NCBI RefSeq assembly: GCF_014212355.1
Contig: NZ_JACKXD010000001.1
Coordinates: 1 to 64,000 of the forward strand
Source of the DNA: Halobellus ruber
GTDB taxonomy: Archaea > Halobacteriota > Halobacteria > Halobacteriales > Haloferacaceae
Length of the DNA stretch: 64,000 nucleotides
Reading direction: 5' to 3'
In this document: in pieces, positions 34,534 through 43,199 of the stretch
Numbering within the stretch: the first letter of the stretch is position 1
Layout of the letters: every line of letters starts with the position of its first letter
Notes under the pieces: generated by a model
Database searches by the model: none
What the model was told of the DNA's origin: nothing
Seen by the model: only the letters and a program-made list of their open reading frames with translations
Made by a program: the position numbers and the translations under genes

Positions 34534-36438
34534 TCAGTCGGCGGCTGTCGACGACTGCGCCGCCGTTGAGCCCTCGCTCACCTCGAACGCCGAGATCAGG
34601 TCCCGGAGCCGGTCGGCCTGGTCGCTGAGCGACTCCACGTTGCCGCTGACCTGCGACATCGACGCCGCCTGCTGTTGGGCGGCCGCGGACGCGCTCTCGG
34701 TCTCGTCGGCGGTGTTCGCGCTGATGTCCGTGACCTCCTCGACCGCCGACACCACCTCCTCGGTGCTCGCGGCCTGGTCGTCGGTCGTGCTGCTGATCTC
34801 CTGGATCCCGCTGTCGGTCTCCTCGGCGTTCGTGACCACCTGGGTGAACGCGTCGAGGACATCCTGGACGGCGTCGACGCTCTGCTGCATCGACTCCTCG
34901 GCCGCGCGGGTCTCTTTGACCGTCGCCTCGGTCCGGGTCTGCACCTCCTCGATAAGGTCGCCGATCTCCGTGGCCGACTCCTGGGTCTCCTCGGCGAGGG
35001 TCTTGACCTCGTCGGCGACGACCGCGAAGCCGTCGCCGCCGTTCCCGGCACTGCTTGCGCGTGCGGCCTCGATGTTCGCGTTCAACGCGAGCATGTTCGT
35101 CTGCTCTGCGATGTCGCTGATGAGCTGGACGATCTCGTCGATCTCCGCCATCCGTTCGTCTAAGCTCTCGACGCTCTCGACGGTGGCGTCGATGGCCTCC
35201 TGGACCTCGCGGGTGTCCTCGATGGCCTGCTGGGCGGTCGACTCCCCGGCGTCGGCGATCTCGGCGGTCTCCCGGGAGGTCTCGGCGACCGCCTCCGCCG
35301 ACACCGCGACCTCCTCGACGGTCGCCGAGAGGTCGGTCATCTCCTCGGCGACGGTGTCGAGCATCTCCCGCTGTTCGGCCGCGCCGCCCGCGATCTCCTG
35401 GATCGCCTGGCTGACCTGCTCGCTTGCCTGCTTTGCCTCCTCGGTCCCCGCGGCGGCGGCGCCGCTCTCCTCGTCGACCGCCGCCGCGAACGACTGGATC
35501 TCCGCCATCGCCGACTCGGTTTCGGCGATCATCTCGTTGAACGACTCGCCGATCTCCGCCATCGCCTCGCTTTCGCTGTCGGCGTCGACCCGGGCAGTCA
35601 GGTCGCCCTCGGCGGCCCGCCGCATCGCCGCGCTGTAGTCGGCCGCCTTCGATTCGAGGTGGGCGTTCAGCCCCTCGATCTCCTCCTTTTTGGCCTCGGC
35701 TTCGGCCTTCATCTGCTCGATTTCGTCCTTTTTGGCTTCGAGGTCCTCGATTTCCCGGGCCTTCTGTTCGGCCTCCTTCAGCCGCGCCCTCGATTTCTCG
35801 CGGGACTTCTCGGTGGAGTACCAGTTGCTCATCAGCGCCAGCGCCAGCGCGGTCACGAACGTCCCGTGGACGACGCCCCACACCCAGGGGTTGGCGATCG
35901 CGGCGGTGTGGTTGTAGACGAGTTCCGGGTTCATCATCCCGAAGACCCCGTGGGTGATCACGACGTACCCGATCCCGAACGCGAACGGCAGCCAATCCTC
36001 GTAGGCGGCGATCACGGCTACCGCGACGAAGAAGTGGAAGTGTGCCTCGATGAACCCACCCGAAAAGCGGACCAGGACGCCGGAAGAGACGAACAGCCCG
36101 GTCACCGCGAGGAAGGTTCGCGCGCGCCGCGGCAACTGCGGGATCGCCGCGAGCAGCCCGAACCCGGCGACGATCCCGGTCCCGAGCAGGATCGTCGACA
36201 GCGGCGTCGACGGGATCGTCGCGCCCGTGATCGACTCGGTGCCTTCATAGACCCCGAGCAGGAACAGAAGCGGGACGTGCGCGAGCACCGAGAGGATGAT
36301 GTTCCGGTGTCGACGCCGCCAGGTGTCCGCCGGGATCGTGCTCCCGTCCGGCGTGTACTCGATGAACTCCCGGATCGAGCCGCCGATCCCGCCGGTCGAC
36401 CTCCCCGTCTCCCCGCTTCCGATCGTCGGTGCAGCCAT
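34534..36438 (-). CDS. Methyl-accepting chemotaxis transducer with polytopic His-rich sensor
   Basis: 634 residues. Residues about 45-215 form five or six membrane helices, one carrying [21 protein letters not shown] and the next ending VVITHGVFG. Histidines inside helices like these can bind heme or metal, as proposed for some haloarchaeal aerotaxis transducers. A coiled coil (about 220-275, [20 protein letters not shown]) leads to a HAMP-like segment (EGDLTARVD) and a full cytoplasmic signalling domain with the [17 protein letters not shown] hairpin and flanking Glu/Gln methylation helices. Signals go to CheA/CheW. A TATA-like stretch lies near 36495 on its strand. Confidence 0.85.
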   Translation of the reverse strand: MAAPTIGSGETGRSTGGIGGSIREFIEYTPDGSTIPADTWRRRHRNIILSVLAHVPLLFLLGVYEGTESITGATIPSTPLSTILLGTGIVAGFGLLAAIPQLPRRARTFLAVTGLFVSSGVLVRFSGGFIEAHFHFFVAVAVIAAYEDWLPFAFGIGYVVITHGVFGMMNPELVYNHTAAIANPWVWGVVHGTFVTALALALMSNWYSTEKSREKSRARLKEAEQKAREIEDLEAKKDEIEQMKAEAEAKKEEIEGLNAHLESKAADYSAAMRRAAEGDLTARVDADSESEAMAEIGESFNEMIAETESAMAEIQSFAAAVDEESGAAAAGTEEAKQASEQVSQAIQEIAGGAAEQREMLDTVAEEMTDLSATVEEVAVSAEAVAETSRETAEIADAGESTAQQAIEDTREVQEAIDATVESVESLDERMAEIDEIVQLISDIAEQTNMLALNANIEAARASSAGNGGDGFAVVADEVKTLAEETQESATEIGDLIEEVQTRTEATVKETRAAEESMQQSVDAVQDVLDAFTQVVTNAEETDSGIQEISSTTDDQAASTEEVVSAVEEVTDISANTADETESASAAAQQQAASMSQVSGNVESLSDQADRLRDLISAFEVSEGSTAAQSSTAAD

Positions 36439-36593
36439 AACTGAGCGATTCTCTCGCCGACGCTCACAAAAGGGTTCGTTCCCGAGTATCAGCTTGTATA
36501 ATATTGCTCGTGGCCGAACCCCCGACGACGGCGACGGCGTGATCCCTTAGTCCGCGACGGTCGCCGGCTTACGGGATGCCGGCGACGTGACCG

Positions 36594-37463
36594 CTACAGG
36601 AAGTCCGCGACGTGGTCGGCGACCTCGCCGGGGGTGTCGCCGACGGGGACGCCCGCGTCGTTGAGCGCGGCGATCTTCGATTCGGCGGTGCCGGTGCCCG
36701 ACCCCGACACGATGGCGCCGGCGTGGCCCATCCGCTTGCCCGGCGGGGCGGTCCGGCCGGCAATGAAGCCCGCGACGGGGGTGTCCATGTTCGCCGCGAT
36801 GTACCGTGCGGCCCGTTCCTCGTCCTCGCCGCCGATCTCGCCGCACATCACCACCGCGTGGGTGTCGGTGTCGGCCTCGAACGCCTCCAGCGCGTCGACG
36901 AAGGAGGTCCCGATGATGGGGTCGCCGCCGATCCCGATCGCGGTGGTCTGGCCGATCCCCTTCCCGGTGAGGTTCGAGACCACCTGGTAGGTCAGGGTGC
37001 CGGACCGGGAGACCAAGCCGACGTTCCCGGACTCGAAGATGTTGCCGGGGAGGATCCCGAGTTTGGCCTCGCCGGGCGTGATGATCCCGGGGCAGTTCGG
37101 GCCGATCAGACGGGTGTCGACCTCCGAGAGCCGCTTTTTGACCTTCGCCATGTCCTGGGTCGGGATGCCCTCCGTGATCGCGACGACCAGATCGAGGTCC
37201 GTATCCAGCGCCTCGAAGACCGCGTCGCCCGCGAACGCCGGCGGGACGAACACCACCGACGCGTCGGCGTCCTCCGCCTCCACGGCCCCGCCGACGGTGT
37301 CGTAGACGGGGACGCCCGAGACCTCCTGGCCGCCCTTTCCGGGCACCGCGCCCGCGACGACGTTGGTGCCGTACGCCATCATCTGCTCGGTGTGGAAGTT
37401 GCCCTCGCCACCGGTGATGCCCTGTACCACTACGCGCGTGTCGTCGTCGACGAAAATGCTCAC
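36594..37463 (-). CDS. sucD: Succinyl-CoA ligase, alpha subunit
   Basis: 289 residues from a GTG at 37463 ([20 protein letters not shown]), the standard start for haloarchaeal SucD; another GTG lies three codons upstream. A CoA-binding Rossmann fold fills the first half. The phosphohistidine lies in [14 protein letters not shown] near the C-terminus, and the [15 protein letters not shown] block is conserved. It catalyses the interconversion of succinyl-CoA and succinate with ATP or GTP formation in the citric acid cycle. It follows sucC by 127 bases on the same strand. The spacer has no gene. Confidence 0.93.
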   Translation of the reverse strand: MSIFVDDDTRVVVQGITGGEGNFHTEQMMAYGTNVVAGAVPGKGGQEVSGVPVYDTVGGAVEAEDADASVVFVPPAFAGDAVFEALDTDLDLVVAITEGIPTQDMAKVKKRLSEVDTRLIGPNCPGIITPGEAKLGILPGNIFESGNVGLVSRSGTLTYQVVSNLTGKGIGQTTAIGIGGDPIIGTSFVDALEAFEADTDTHAVVMCGEIGGEDEERAARYIAANMDTPVAGFIAGRTAPPGKRMGHAGAIVSGSGTGTAESKIAALNDAGVPVGDTPGEVADHVADFL

Positions 37464-37590
37464 GCGAACCACCCCGTGGTGAGCCGAGCACCGTAAGGCG
37501 AACCTCGGTGGGCTCGCCCACCGGTGGTGAGCGTGAGTTCACGAGTACTGAGCGAACGACCGTCGTGAGTGAGTGACGTTCCCGGGTAAC

Positions 37591-38733
37591 TCATTGTGCG
37601 CCCTCCGCGTTCGCAACCGCCCGCCGTACCGCGTCGTCCAGCGTCGCCTCGACGTCGACGAGGTCGGCGTTCAGGATCTCCATTCCCTCCGCGGCGTTGG
37701 TGCCGGCCAGCCGGACCACCACCCGTTTGGGGAGCTCGTCGAACTGCGCCAAGGCCTCGTTGATCCCCTTTGCGACCTCGTCGCCGCGGGTGATCCCGCC
37801 GAAGATGTTGAACACCACGCTGTCGACGTTCTCGTCGGAGAACACCATGTCCAGGGCGTTGGCGACCCGCTCGGCCTTCGCGCCGCCGCCGATGTCGAGG
37901 AAGTTCGCGGGCGACCCGCCGTAGTGGTCCACGAGGTCGAGCGTCGCCATCACGAGGCCCGCACCGTTGCCGATGATGCCGACATTGCCGTCGAGTCGGA
38001 CGTAGTCGAAGCCGTACTCGTTGGCCTTCGCTTCGAGTTCGTCGCCGGCGGCCTCGTCTTCCATCTCCGCGAGGTCGGGCTGGCGGAACAGCGCGTCCTC
38101 GTCGATGTTCATCACGCCGTCGGCGGCGACGACCTCCCGCTGTTTAGTGACCATCACGGGGTTGATCTCGATCTCGGAGGCGTCCTTCGACTCGTAGAGG
38201 TCGTACAGCGTCGCAAGGATCGACGCCACGTCGCCGGCGATGTCGCGGGGGATCCCCGCCCCGTAGACGACCTTCCGGGCCTGATAGGGGTGGAGGCCGA
38301 ACGCGGGGTCGATATGCTCGCGGGCGATCTTCTCGGGTGTCTCCTCGGCGACGGATTCGATGTCGACACCACCTTCAGTAGAGACCATCGCGACGGGTTC
38401 GCCCTCGCCGCGGTCCATCGTGATCCCGACGTAGAGTTCGTTCTCGAAGTCGACGCCGGCCTCGACGAGGACTTTCTCGACGGTGTAGCCCTTCAGGTCC
38501 ATCCCGAGGATCTCCCCGGCGTACCGGCGGGCCTCGCTTTCGTCGGTCGCGATCCTGATCCCGCCGGCCTTCCCGCGGCCGCCGACGTGTACCTGTGCCT
38601 TGATCGCTGCCGGGAAGCCGATCGCTTCGACCGCCTCGAGGACTTCCTCGACGGTGGTTGCGAGTCGGGAGTCGGGCACCGGCACCCCGGCGTCGGCGAA
38701 GACGTTCTTCGCCTGATACTCGTGTAAGCGCAT
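37591..38733 (-). CDS. sucC: Succinyl-CoA ligase, beta subunit
   Basis: 380 residues. Opening MRLHEYQAKNVFADAGVPVP, then the ATP-grasp domain with KAQVHVGGRGKAGGI, and later GNGAGLVMATLDLVDHYGG, NFLDIGGGA and FNIFGGITRGDEVAKG, all typical of SucC. It is the nucleotide-binding partner of the alpha subunit encoded just downstream. Length is normal for the family. It is first in the sucCD unit. The VapBC-like pair lies upstream on the same strand with 75 bases between. Confidence 0.94.
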   Translation of the reverse strand: MRLHEYQAKNVFADAGVPVPDSRLATTVEEVLEAVEAIGFPAAIKAQVHVGGRGKAGGIRIATDESEARRYAGEILGMDLKGYTVEKVLVEAGVDFENELYVGITMDRGEGEPVAMVSTEGGVDIESVAEETPEKIAREHIDPAFGLHPYQARKVVYGAGIPRDIAGDVASILATLYDLYESKDASEIEINPVMVTKQREVVAADGVMNIDEDALFRQPDLAEMEDEAAGDELEAKANEYGFDYVRLDGNVGIIGNGAGLVMATLDLVDHYGGSPANFLDIGGGAKAERVANALDMVFSDENVDSVVFNIFGGITRGDEVAKGINEALAQFDELPKRVVVRLAGTNAAEGMEILNADLVDVEATLDDAVRRAVANAEGAQ

Positions 38734-38808
38734 CGTCCGAGAAAGGAGCGGGCGGCCGCATAAAGCCCGCCGGTATCGGTTCCGCGGAACGACGATCCAC
38801 CGCCGGCG

Positions 38809-39216
38809 TCACTCCCAGACGGTTTCGTAGCCCGCATCGCGGATGGCGGCGTCGGTCGTGATGATCGCGTCCGTGTCCGTCGACCGGTGGCTAGCGACGA
38901 GCAAAGCGTCGTGGATGTTGAACTCCGCTACCATCGCCGCGTACTCTCGCAGGTCGGCACCGTCAGTCGGGGCAACCGTGACCGGCCCCTCCTCGACGAG
39001 CGCTCGCCGGGTCTCCGCCGGAGTCCCACTGAGCGTGACTCCACGCACGTCCTTGTCACGTGAAACTGAATCCAGAACCTCGGCCAGCGCCGTACCGGGC
39101 ACGTGGAGCACTATCTCCCCCGCCTCAGCTCCGGCGAATATCCGATCGGCCTCCGACGGGAGGAAATCAACGAGATAGCAGAGCACCGCGACCGCGTCGG
39201 CGGTGTACCCCGCCAT
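38809..39216 (-). CDS. vapC: PIN-domain toxin (VapC type)
   Basis: 135 residues. The PIN nuclease acidic residues are Asp7 (YTADAVAVLCYLVDF), a Glu in TALAEVLDSV and the late Asp pair (NIHDALLVAS, AIITTDAAIRDAG). These proteins cut RNA in a Mg-dependent way and are held by a cognate antitoxin. The gene starts one base after the antitoxin stop, so the two are translationally coupled. The stop is 75 bases before sucC, and read-through into sucCD is possible. Confidence 0.8.
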   Translation of the reverse strand: MAGYTADAVAVLCYLVDFLPSEADRIFAGAEAGEIVLHVPGTALAEVLDSVSRDKDVRGVTLSGTPAETRRALVEEGPVTVAPTDGADLREYAAMVAEFNIHDALLVASHRSTDTDAIITTDAAIRDAGYETVWE

Positions 39217-39217
39217 C

Positions 39218-39478
39218 TCACACGTCCTCGTAGTTACGGTCGCGACGACCTCGGAGCCGCTCTTCGAGTTCCGCTGCGACGTCCTCGCGCTCCGCGTCGG
39301 TCGCCTCCTCGGGGACGAGCATCCCCCGCCCTCCCGTTCGGGTTCGCTTCTTCACGACGATTCCATCGTCGGTATCCTTCCAGATCACCTCGTCACCGGG
39401 TGATAGGTCGTACTTCTCACGGAGTTCCTTCGGGATCGTGGCCTGTCCTTTCTCCGTGATGCGCGTCGCATTGCTCAT
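39218..39478 (-). CDS. vapB: AbrB/SpoVT-type antitoxin (VapB type)
   Basis: 86 residues. TRITEKGQATIPKELREKYD is the swapped-hairpin DNA-binding core of AbrB-like antitoxins, followed by LSPGDEVIWK. The Arg- and Glu-rich C-terminal tail (DAEREDVAAELEERLRGRRD) would wrap the PIN toxin. It probably represses its own promoter together with the toxin. It is the first gene of the pair, in the usual antitoxin-toxin order. Confidence 0.85.
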   Translation of the reverse strand: MSNATRITEKGQATIPKELREKYDLSPGDEVIWKDTDDGIVVKKRTRTGGRGMLVPEEATDAEREDVAAELEERLRGRRDRNYEDV

Positions 39479-39544
39479 ACTGGTAATACGTTAGTCTTGC
39501 GGGTGGCCGTGGGGCGAAGAGCCGACCACGTCAGTCGGGACGAC

Positions 39545-40255
39545 TTACGTCACGTACGTTTCGGCCTCGTCGATGTACCTCGCGAGCGTCCCCAGAAAGC
39601 GGGCCGCGTCGGCGCCGTCGACGACGCGGTGGTCGAAGCTGAGATCCAGCGTGAGCCGGGTTTCGACCGCGACGCCGCCGTCGCCGTCCGGGACGACCTC
39701 CTCGTGGATCCGGTTCACCCCGAGGATCGCGACCTCCGGCGGGTTGATGATCGGGGTGAAGGAGTCGACGCCGAGCGGGCCGAGGTTCGAGACGGTGAAC
39801 GTCCCGCCCTCGAACGTCCGCATCGAGTACTCGCCGGCCTGCATCCGCTCGGTCAACCGACGTCGCTCCCGCGCGATCCCGGCCAGCGACTTCGCGCCGA
39901 CGTCTTCGAGCACGGGCGTCACGAGCCCCTGGTCGATCGTGACCGCGACGCCGACGTTGTGCTCCTCGTACACCCGGTGGGTGCCGTCCTCGAACGTCGC
40001 GTTGAACGACGGATGCTCGGTCAGCGCGTCCGACAGCGCACACAGCAGCACGTCCGTCACCGAGGGATCGACGGACTCGCCGCCGGCGTCAGCGGCCGCG
40101 AGCAGCGCCCCCGCGGCGACCTCGCGGCTCACGGTGACGTGGACCGCCTCCCGGTAGCTCTCCTGCAGCCGCGAGGCGATGGTTCGCCGCATCGGGCGCA
40201 GCGACCGCTCCCTCGCGACGGTCCGCTCGGCCGGCCCGTCGGCGTCGTCACTCAT
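39545..40255 (-). CDS. 2-oxoacid dehydrogenase E2 acyltransferase, catalytic domain only
   Basis: 236 residues from ATG 40255. It begins with a short linker, then RPMRRTIASRLQESYREAVH, the start of the acyltransferase domain, and ends with the catalytic block LSFDHRVVDGADAARFLGTL (His and Asp of the HxxxDG motif). Both lipoyl and peripheral-subunit-binding domains are missing from the polypeptide; a separate lipoyl-domain gene lies directly upstream and overlaps it by 8 bases. It is therefore a split E2. It would transfer acyl groups to CoA in an acetoin- or branched-chain-type complex, but the partner E1 is broken here. Confidence 0.82.
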   Translation of the reverse strand: MSDDADGPAERTVARERSLRPMRRTIASRLQESYREAVHVTVSREVAAGALLAAADAGGESVDPSVTDVLLCALSDALTEHPSFNATFEDGTHRVYEEHNVGVAVTIDQGLVTPVLEDVGAKSLAGIARERRRLTERMQAGEYSMRTFEGGTFTVSNLGPLGVDSFTPIINPPEVAILGVNRIHEEVVPDGDGGVAVETRLTLDLSFDHRVVDGADAARFLGTLARYIDEAETYVT

Positions 40256-40511
40256 CGGCCACCATCCACGCGAGGGTATCCCCGTCCGCGAACTCGCCGT
40301 CCTCCCGGACGACGACCTCGGTGAGCGTCCCCGCGACCGGGGCGTACACGTCGAGGCTGACCTTCTCGATCTGGACCTCACACAGGCTCCCGTCGGCGTC
40401 GACGCGGCCGCCCTCGCGGACGAACCAGTTGACCACGACGCCCTCGTCGCTGTCGACGTCGTCGGGCCACTCCCCGAGCGTCACCGCGACGCGGTCCGGC
40501 GCCTCCGACAT
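40248..40511 (-). CDS. Free-standing lipoyl domain protein (split E2)
   Basis: 87 residues from ATG 40511; a GTG two codons earlier overlaps the E1-beta stop. It folds as a flattened beta barrel with the lipoyl-Lys turn CEVQIEKVSLDVYAPVAGTL and a matching C-terminal half (FADGDTLAWMVADE). It carries the acyl intermediate between E1 and E2. It is encoded separately from the E2 catalytic domain, with overlapping ends to both neighbours, so synthesis is coupled. Confidence 0.82.
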   Translation of the reverse strand: MSEAPDRVAVTLGEWPDDVDSDEGVVVNWFVREGGRVDADGSLCEVQIEKVSLDVYAPVAGTLTEVVVREDGEFADGDTLAWMVADE

Positions 40512-40513
40512 CC

Positions 40514-41232
40514 TCACTGCGTCCGTTTTACCGCCGCTTCGATGTCGGAAACGTCGGGGACGACCTCGTTTTCGAGGGGCCGGGAGTACGGGATCGGCAC
40601 GTCCGGAATCGCCACCCGCTCGACCGCCTCGAGCGCGCCGAGCGCCTCGTCGGCGACGCTCGCGACGACCTCGCCGGTGACGCCGTACGACCGGTAGTCC
40701 TCGTCGACGACCACGAGATTGCCCGTCTTCTCAACCGAGTCGACGATGGTGTCGGTGTCGAGCGGCACCAGCGACCGGAGGTCGACCACCTCGGCGCTGA
40801 TCCCCGCCTCGGCGAGTGATTCCGCCGCATCCAGCGCCCGGTGGACGTGGAGGCCGAGGGTGACGATCGTGGCGTCTTCGCCCTCACGTTTCACGTCGGC
40901 GCTGCCGAACGGGATGGTGTAGCCGTCCTCGGGGACGGGCGTCTTCGGCCCGTCGGGCGCGGGGAGCCACCCGATCCCCATCAGCCGCTTGTGGAACAGA
41001 TACACCACGGGGTCGTCGTCGCGGATAGCGTTGTGCATCAGCCCCTTGGCCTCGTAGGCGGTCGAGGGGACGACGACCTTCATCCCCGGGACGTGAGCAA
41101 ACGTGCCGTAGAGCGTCTGGGAGTGCTGGGCGGCGTCGTTGTACGTCCCGCCGACGGCGGCGGTCAGCACCATCGGCACCGACACGTTGCCGCCGCTCAT
41201 ATACGTGTTCTTGGCCATCTGGTTGTGAACTG
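40514..41232 (-). pseudogene. 2-oxoacid dehydrogenase E1 beta subunit, N-terminally truncated
   Basis: Recognisable E1-beta sequence starts at NQMAKNTYMSGGNVSVPMVL and runs to the C-terminus (VKRTQ), about 235 residues; intact subunits have about 325-340. The ThDP-contacting first 90-100 residues are absent. Upstream, the sequence changes to the end of a TnpB element. The open frame continues to 41464 but those residues are element-derived, and MAKNTYMSGG (ATG 41218) is the only natural-looking start. No E1-alpha gene exists nearby. The operon is therefore probably non-functional. Confidence 0.75.
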
Positions 41233-41239
41233 TCCCGGA

Positions 41240-41420
41240 GTCAAAGTTTTCAAGAGAGCGACGCTCTCTCGTCGTCACGGAAAATCTGCGATCTTCCGTA
41301 CGACTCCGAGGCTTCCCGTGGGTTAGTCGGACACTCCCACTTGACCATCGGCCTGCTAGCCTCGAACGGTCGGGTGGGTCACGGTCGGGGCGTCCACAGC
41401 CCCCGATGGCTGCCGTCGCA
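41240..41420 (-). ncRNA. Putative omega RNA (reRNA) at the 3' end of tnpB
   Basis: TnpB nucleases use an RNA made from the end of their own gene plus the element's right end, with the guide copied from flanking DNA. Here the tnpB stop (41356-41358) is followed on the minus strand by about 110 bases ending in a perfect hairpin GAGAGC-GTC-GCTCTC (41254-41268) and then CTTGAAAACTTTGAC. The next bases belong to the truncated E1-beta gene. Existence is inferred from the family; the hairpin is seen. Exact ends are not known. Confidence 0.45.
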
Positions 41421-42597
41421 CCTTCCGAACAACGGGAAGGTTGTTGAGAGCAGGCACATTCCAATCGAGCTTTTTGATGCCCTTCACAGCGATATTGATG
41501 CTTGCACCACGGTCGCTGTGGTCTTGATGATCACAGTCCTTGCGCTTGAACCGTTTCTTGTTGCGGTTCGCACGCTCTGTGTGTCCGCACATCGGACACC
41601 GCTGGCTGGTGCACTCCGGGTTAATCCATACAGTCGGGATCCGCTTGAACGACGCCTTGTAGGACGTATAGAACTGCAGGGCGCGGAACGGAAGGTGGTG
41701 CAAGCGTCGATTCATCCGCGTGCCGTAGTCGATACTGTCACGCATCTCTTTGAGGTCTTCAAAGACGATGCAGGGCTTCTCGAACTGACGGCTCCACTTC
41801 ACAATGTGACGGCTCACCTTGTGGAGTCGGTCGTGGACGAACCGCTCCTCACATCCTTCCAGAGTATCGTGAGTCCCATCTTTCCCCGCATTCTGGACGC
41901 GCTTTCGCATCGTAAAGTAGCGGTGGCGCTCGAACTTGATCTCCGGAAAGTCGATAACCAACGTGTCTTCGACGCCGTCCGTCGAGAGCGCGGTGAGGGC
42001 TACGTTATCCTCGTTCACGTCCACACCGACGACAGTCCGTGAGTCCCGCTTGTCTCGAACAGTCTGTTCGGTGTTGGTGACATTGATGTGCAACTCAGAG
42101 TTGTCGTTGTGGAACAGGACCTCCGCAGTCCCGATGTTCCACTCTTCGCTGGCGAGAGCGGTTTTGAGAATATCGAGGTGGGCGTCACTTCCTTTGAGGG
42201 CGCCTTTGATGTGCTTGTACGGCTTCGCGCTGATACGGAACGCCACGTCGCCGTCGTCGTTAAGCGACAGGTTGTATCCTTCCTCGAAGTTTGCACGAAT
42301 CGGATACGCACCGTCTTTTGTGTGACTCGGCTGGCCAAATTCCTCGTACTCGTAGTAGTTCTCCATCGCACTGAGGGCTTTGGCGACGACCCTTTGCGTT
42401 GTATTCTTCACAAGGTCGGCGTCGTCAGCTACGCGGTCAGGGATGGTGTCCCAGTCTGCGCCGTCTTTTGCGAGACGGATGGTTTCGTTGTACACCGAAC
42501 GGGCTTCAAGCGTGGCGTCGTACAACAGACTCTCGTCGCCACTCTGGATGTCGAGTTGGAAGTCTAGTGTCTTGACGAGAGGCTGTACGTCGGTCAT
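41356..42597 (-). CDS. tnpB: TnpB (IS200/IS605-associated RNA-guided nuclease)
   Basis: 413 residues. RuvC-like residues: Asp193 (VVGVDVNEDN), Glu280 (IVFEDLKEMRD) and Asp362 (HSDRGASINIA) are all present. The zinc ribbon between them has CPMC at 334-337, but the second pair reads F-K-R-K-D-C: Arg352 stands where Cys is expected, with Cys355 retained. TnpB proteins are ancestors of Cas12 and cut DNA matching the element's flank, which favours retention of the element. The missing Cys may weaken folding. The ATG overlaps the stop of the upstream 51-residue gene (ATGA). Confidence 0.85.
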   Translation of the reverse strand: MTDVQPLVKTLDFQLDIQSGDESLLYDATLEARSVYNETIRLAKDGADWDTIPDRVADDADLVKNTTQRVVAKALSAMENYYEYEEFGQPSHTKDGAYPIRANFEEGYNLSLNDDGDVAFRISAKPYKHIKGALKGSDAHLDILKTALASEEWNIGTAEVLFHNDNSELHINVTNTEQTVRDKRDSRTVVGVDVNEDNVALTALSTDGVEDTLVIDFPEIKFERHRYFTMRKRVQNAGKDGTHDTLEGCEERFVHDRLHKVSRHIVKWSRQFEKPCIVFEDLKEMRDSIDYGTRMNRRLHHLPFRALQFYTSYKASFKRIPTVWINPECTSQRCPMCGHTERANRNKKRFKRKDCDHQDHSDRGASINIAVKGIKKLDWNVPALNNLPVVRKVRRQPSGAVDAPTVTHPTVRG

Positions 42598-42749
42598 TCT
42601 TTGTCTTGTTCGGTGGGCTTTGAGGTGCGGACAACTTTCACGTCAGCCCCTCGCCAGCGTTTGGGGACGGTGACGTGTGCGCTGTTCCCGAACGGTTTGA
42701 CCTCACCGTCCAGGACTTCCTCGCCCTTAATTTCAAAGCGATTTGCCAC
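42594..42749 (-). CDS. DUF2080-type transposon-associated small protein
   Basis: 51 residues from a GTG at 42749 (ANRFEIKGEEVLDGEVKPFG, then NSAHVTVPKRWRGADVKVVR). The E-V-KPFGNSAHV-VPKRW pattern is that of DUF2080 proteins found beside haloarchaeal tnpB genes; the fold may be AbrB-like. It is translationally coupled to tnpB by a 4-base overlap. A TATA-like sequence (AGTATATCCAAAGGATATAC on the minus strand) precedes it. It may control expression of the element. Confidence 0.75.
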   Translation of the reverse strand: MANRFEIKGEEVLDGEVKPFGNSAHVTVPKRWRGADVKVVRTSKPTEQDKE

Positions 42750-42804
42750 ATCTATGTATATCCTTTGGATATACTTAATTGTATCGGTGACACAAATTTG
42801 ATGT

Positions 42805-42917
42805 ATGCGAGAGCCGTCGAATCATACGGTTTACAACATCAACTACCCGTTCGAGTGGTGACCAGAGCACCGGCGCGCGATACTTGAATTAATCGAAGTT
42901 CGCTGGAAGGATAGTTA
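42805..42917 (+). pseudogene. Remnant of IS200-type transposase tnpA
   Basis: ATG 42805 opens a frame reading REPSNHTVYNINYPFEW then TGA (42859), and it continues in frame as PEHRRAILELIEVRWKD. Intact Y1 transposases begin like NHTVYNINYHFVWCPKYR, so the HUH motif is ruined (the Cys codon is now stop, His is Pro) and the rest of the roughly 130-residue protein is gone. It is divergent from tnpB, as in IS605-type elements. Confidence 0.65.
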
Positions 42918-43199
42918 CGGAGGCGTAGTGAACAGAGCGCCCGACGGCTCCGGAACAGCCGTTCGATCAGCCCGTGGTCGTGGTGTTTCTCCACGAGCAG
43001 GACCGAACAGTCGACCCCGTCGACGACGTCCAAGACGAGCGATCCGGAGGCGAGCCGACGGAGGAACTCCTCCTCGGTCGCCCCGATGAGCAGTAGCGTC
43101 GCGTCGTTCGTGGCGTTCCGGATCGCCGTCTCTGTGTTGATGGATACTCCCGACGATAGCCGCCCCGATCGGACGGACCGACAACCTTCCAGCGGTCAC
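42839..43199 (-). pseudogene. C-terminal fragment of a UspA-domain protein
   Basis: On the minus strand from about 43199 the frame reads GVSINTETAIRNATNDATLL and on through LIGATEEEFLRRLASGSLVL to DCSVLLVEKHHDHGLIERLF. This is the C-terminal half of a universal-stress-type domain as found at the end of haloarchaeal permeases. There is no start codon or N-terminal region; the upstream side is the K+ channel gene. Its last 30 codons run into tnpA sequence. It is a rearrangement scar, not a working gene. Confidence 0.55.

Larger units (their letters stand above)
41240..42917 (-). mobile_element. IS200/IS605-type element with tnpB, DUF2080 gene and dead tnpA
   Basis: Order on the minus strand: a short DUF2080-like gene, tnpB, then a right-end hairpin. 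A tnpA fragment faces the other way at the left. The right edge cuts into E1-beta; the left edge abuts a UspA-domain fragment. The tnpA side is incomplete, so the element cannot move alone and its left end was probably lost in a rearrangement. Confidence 0.65.

Noticed and set aside
41233-41464. Upstream extension of E1-beta to a start at 41464
   Set aside because: The extra 77 codons read through the TnpB element's end and hairpin and lack any E1-beta character.
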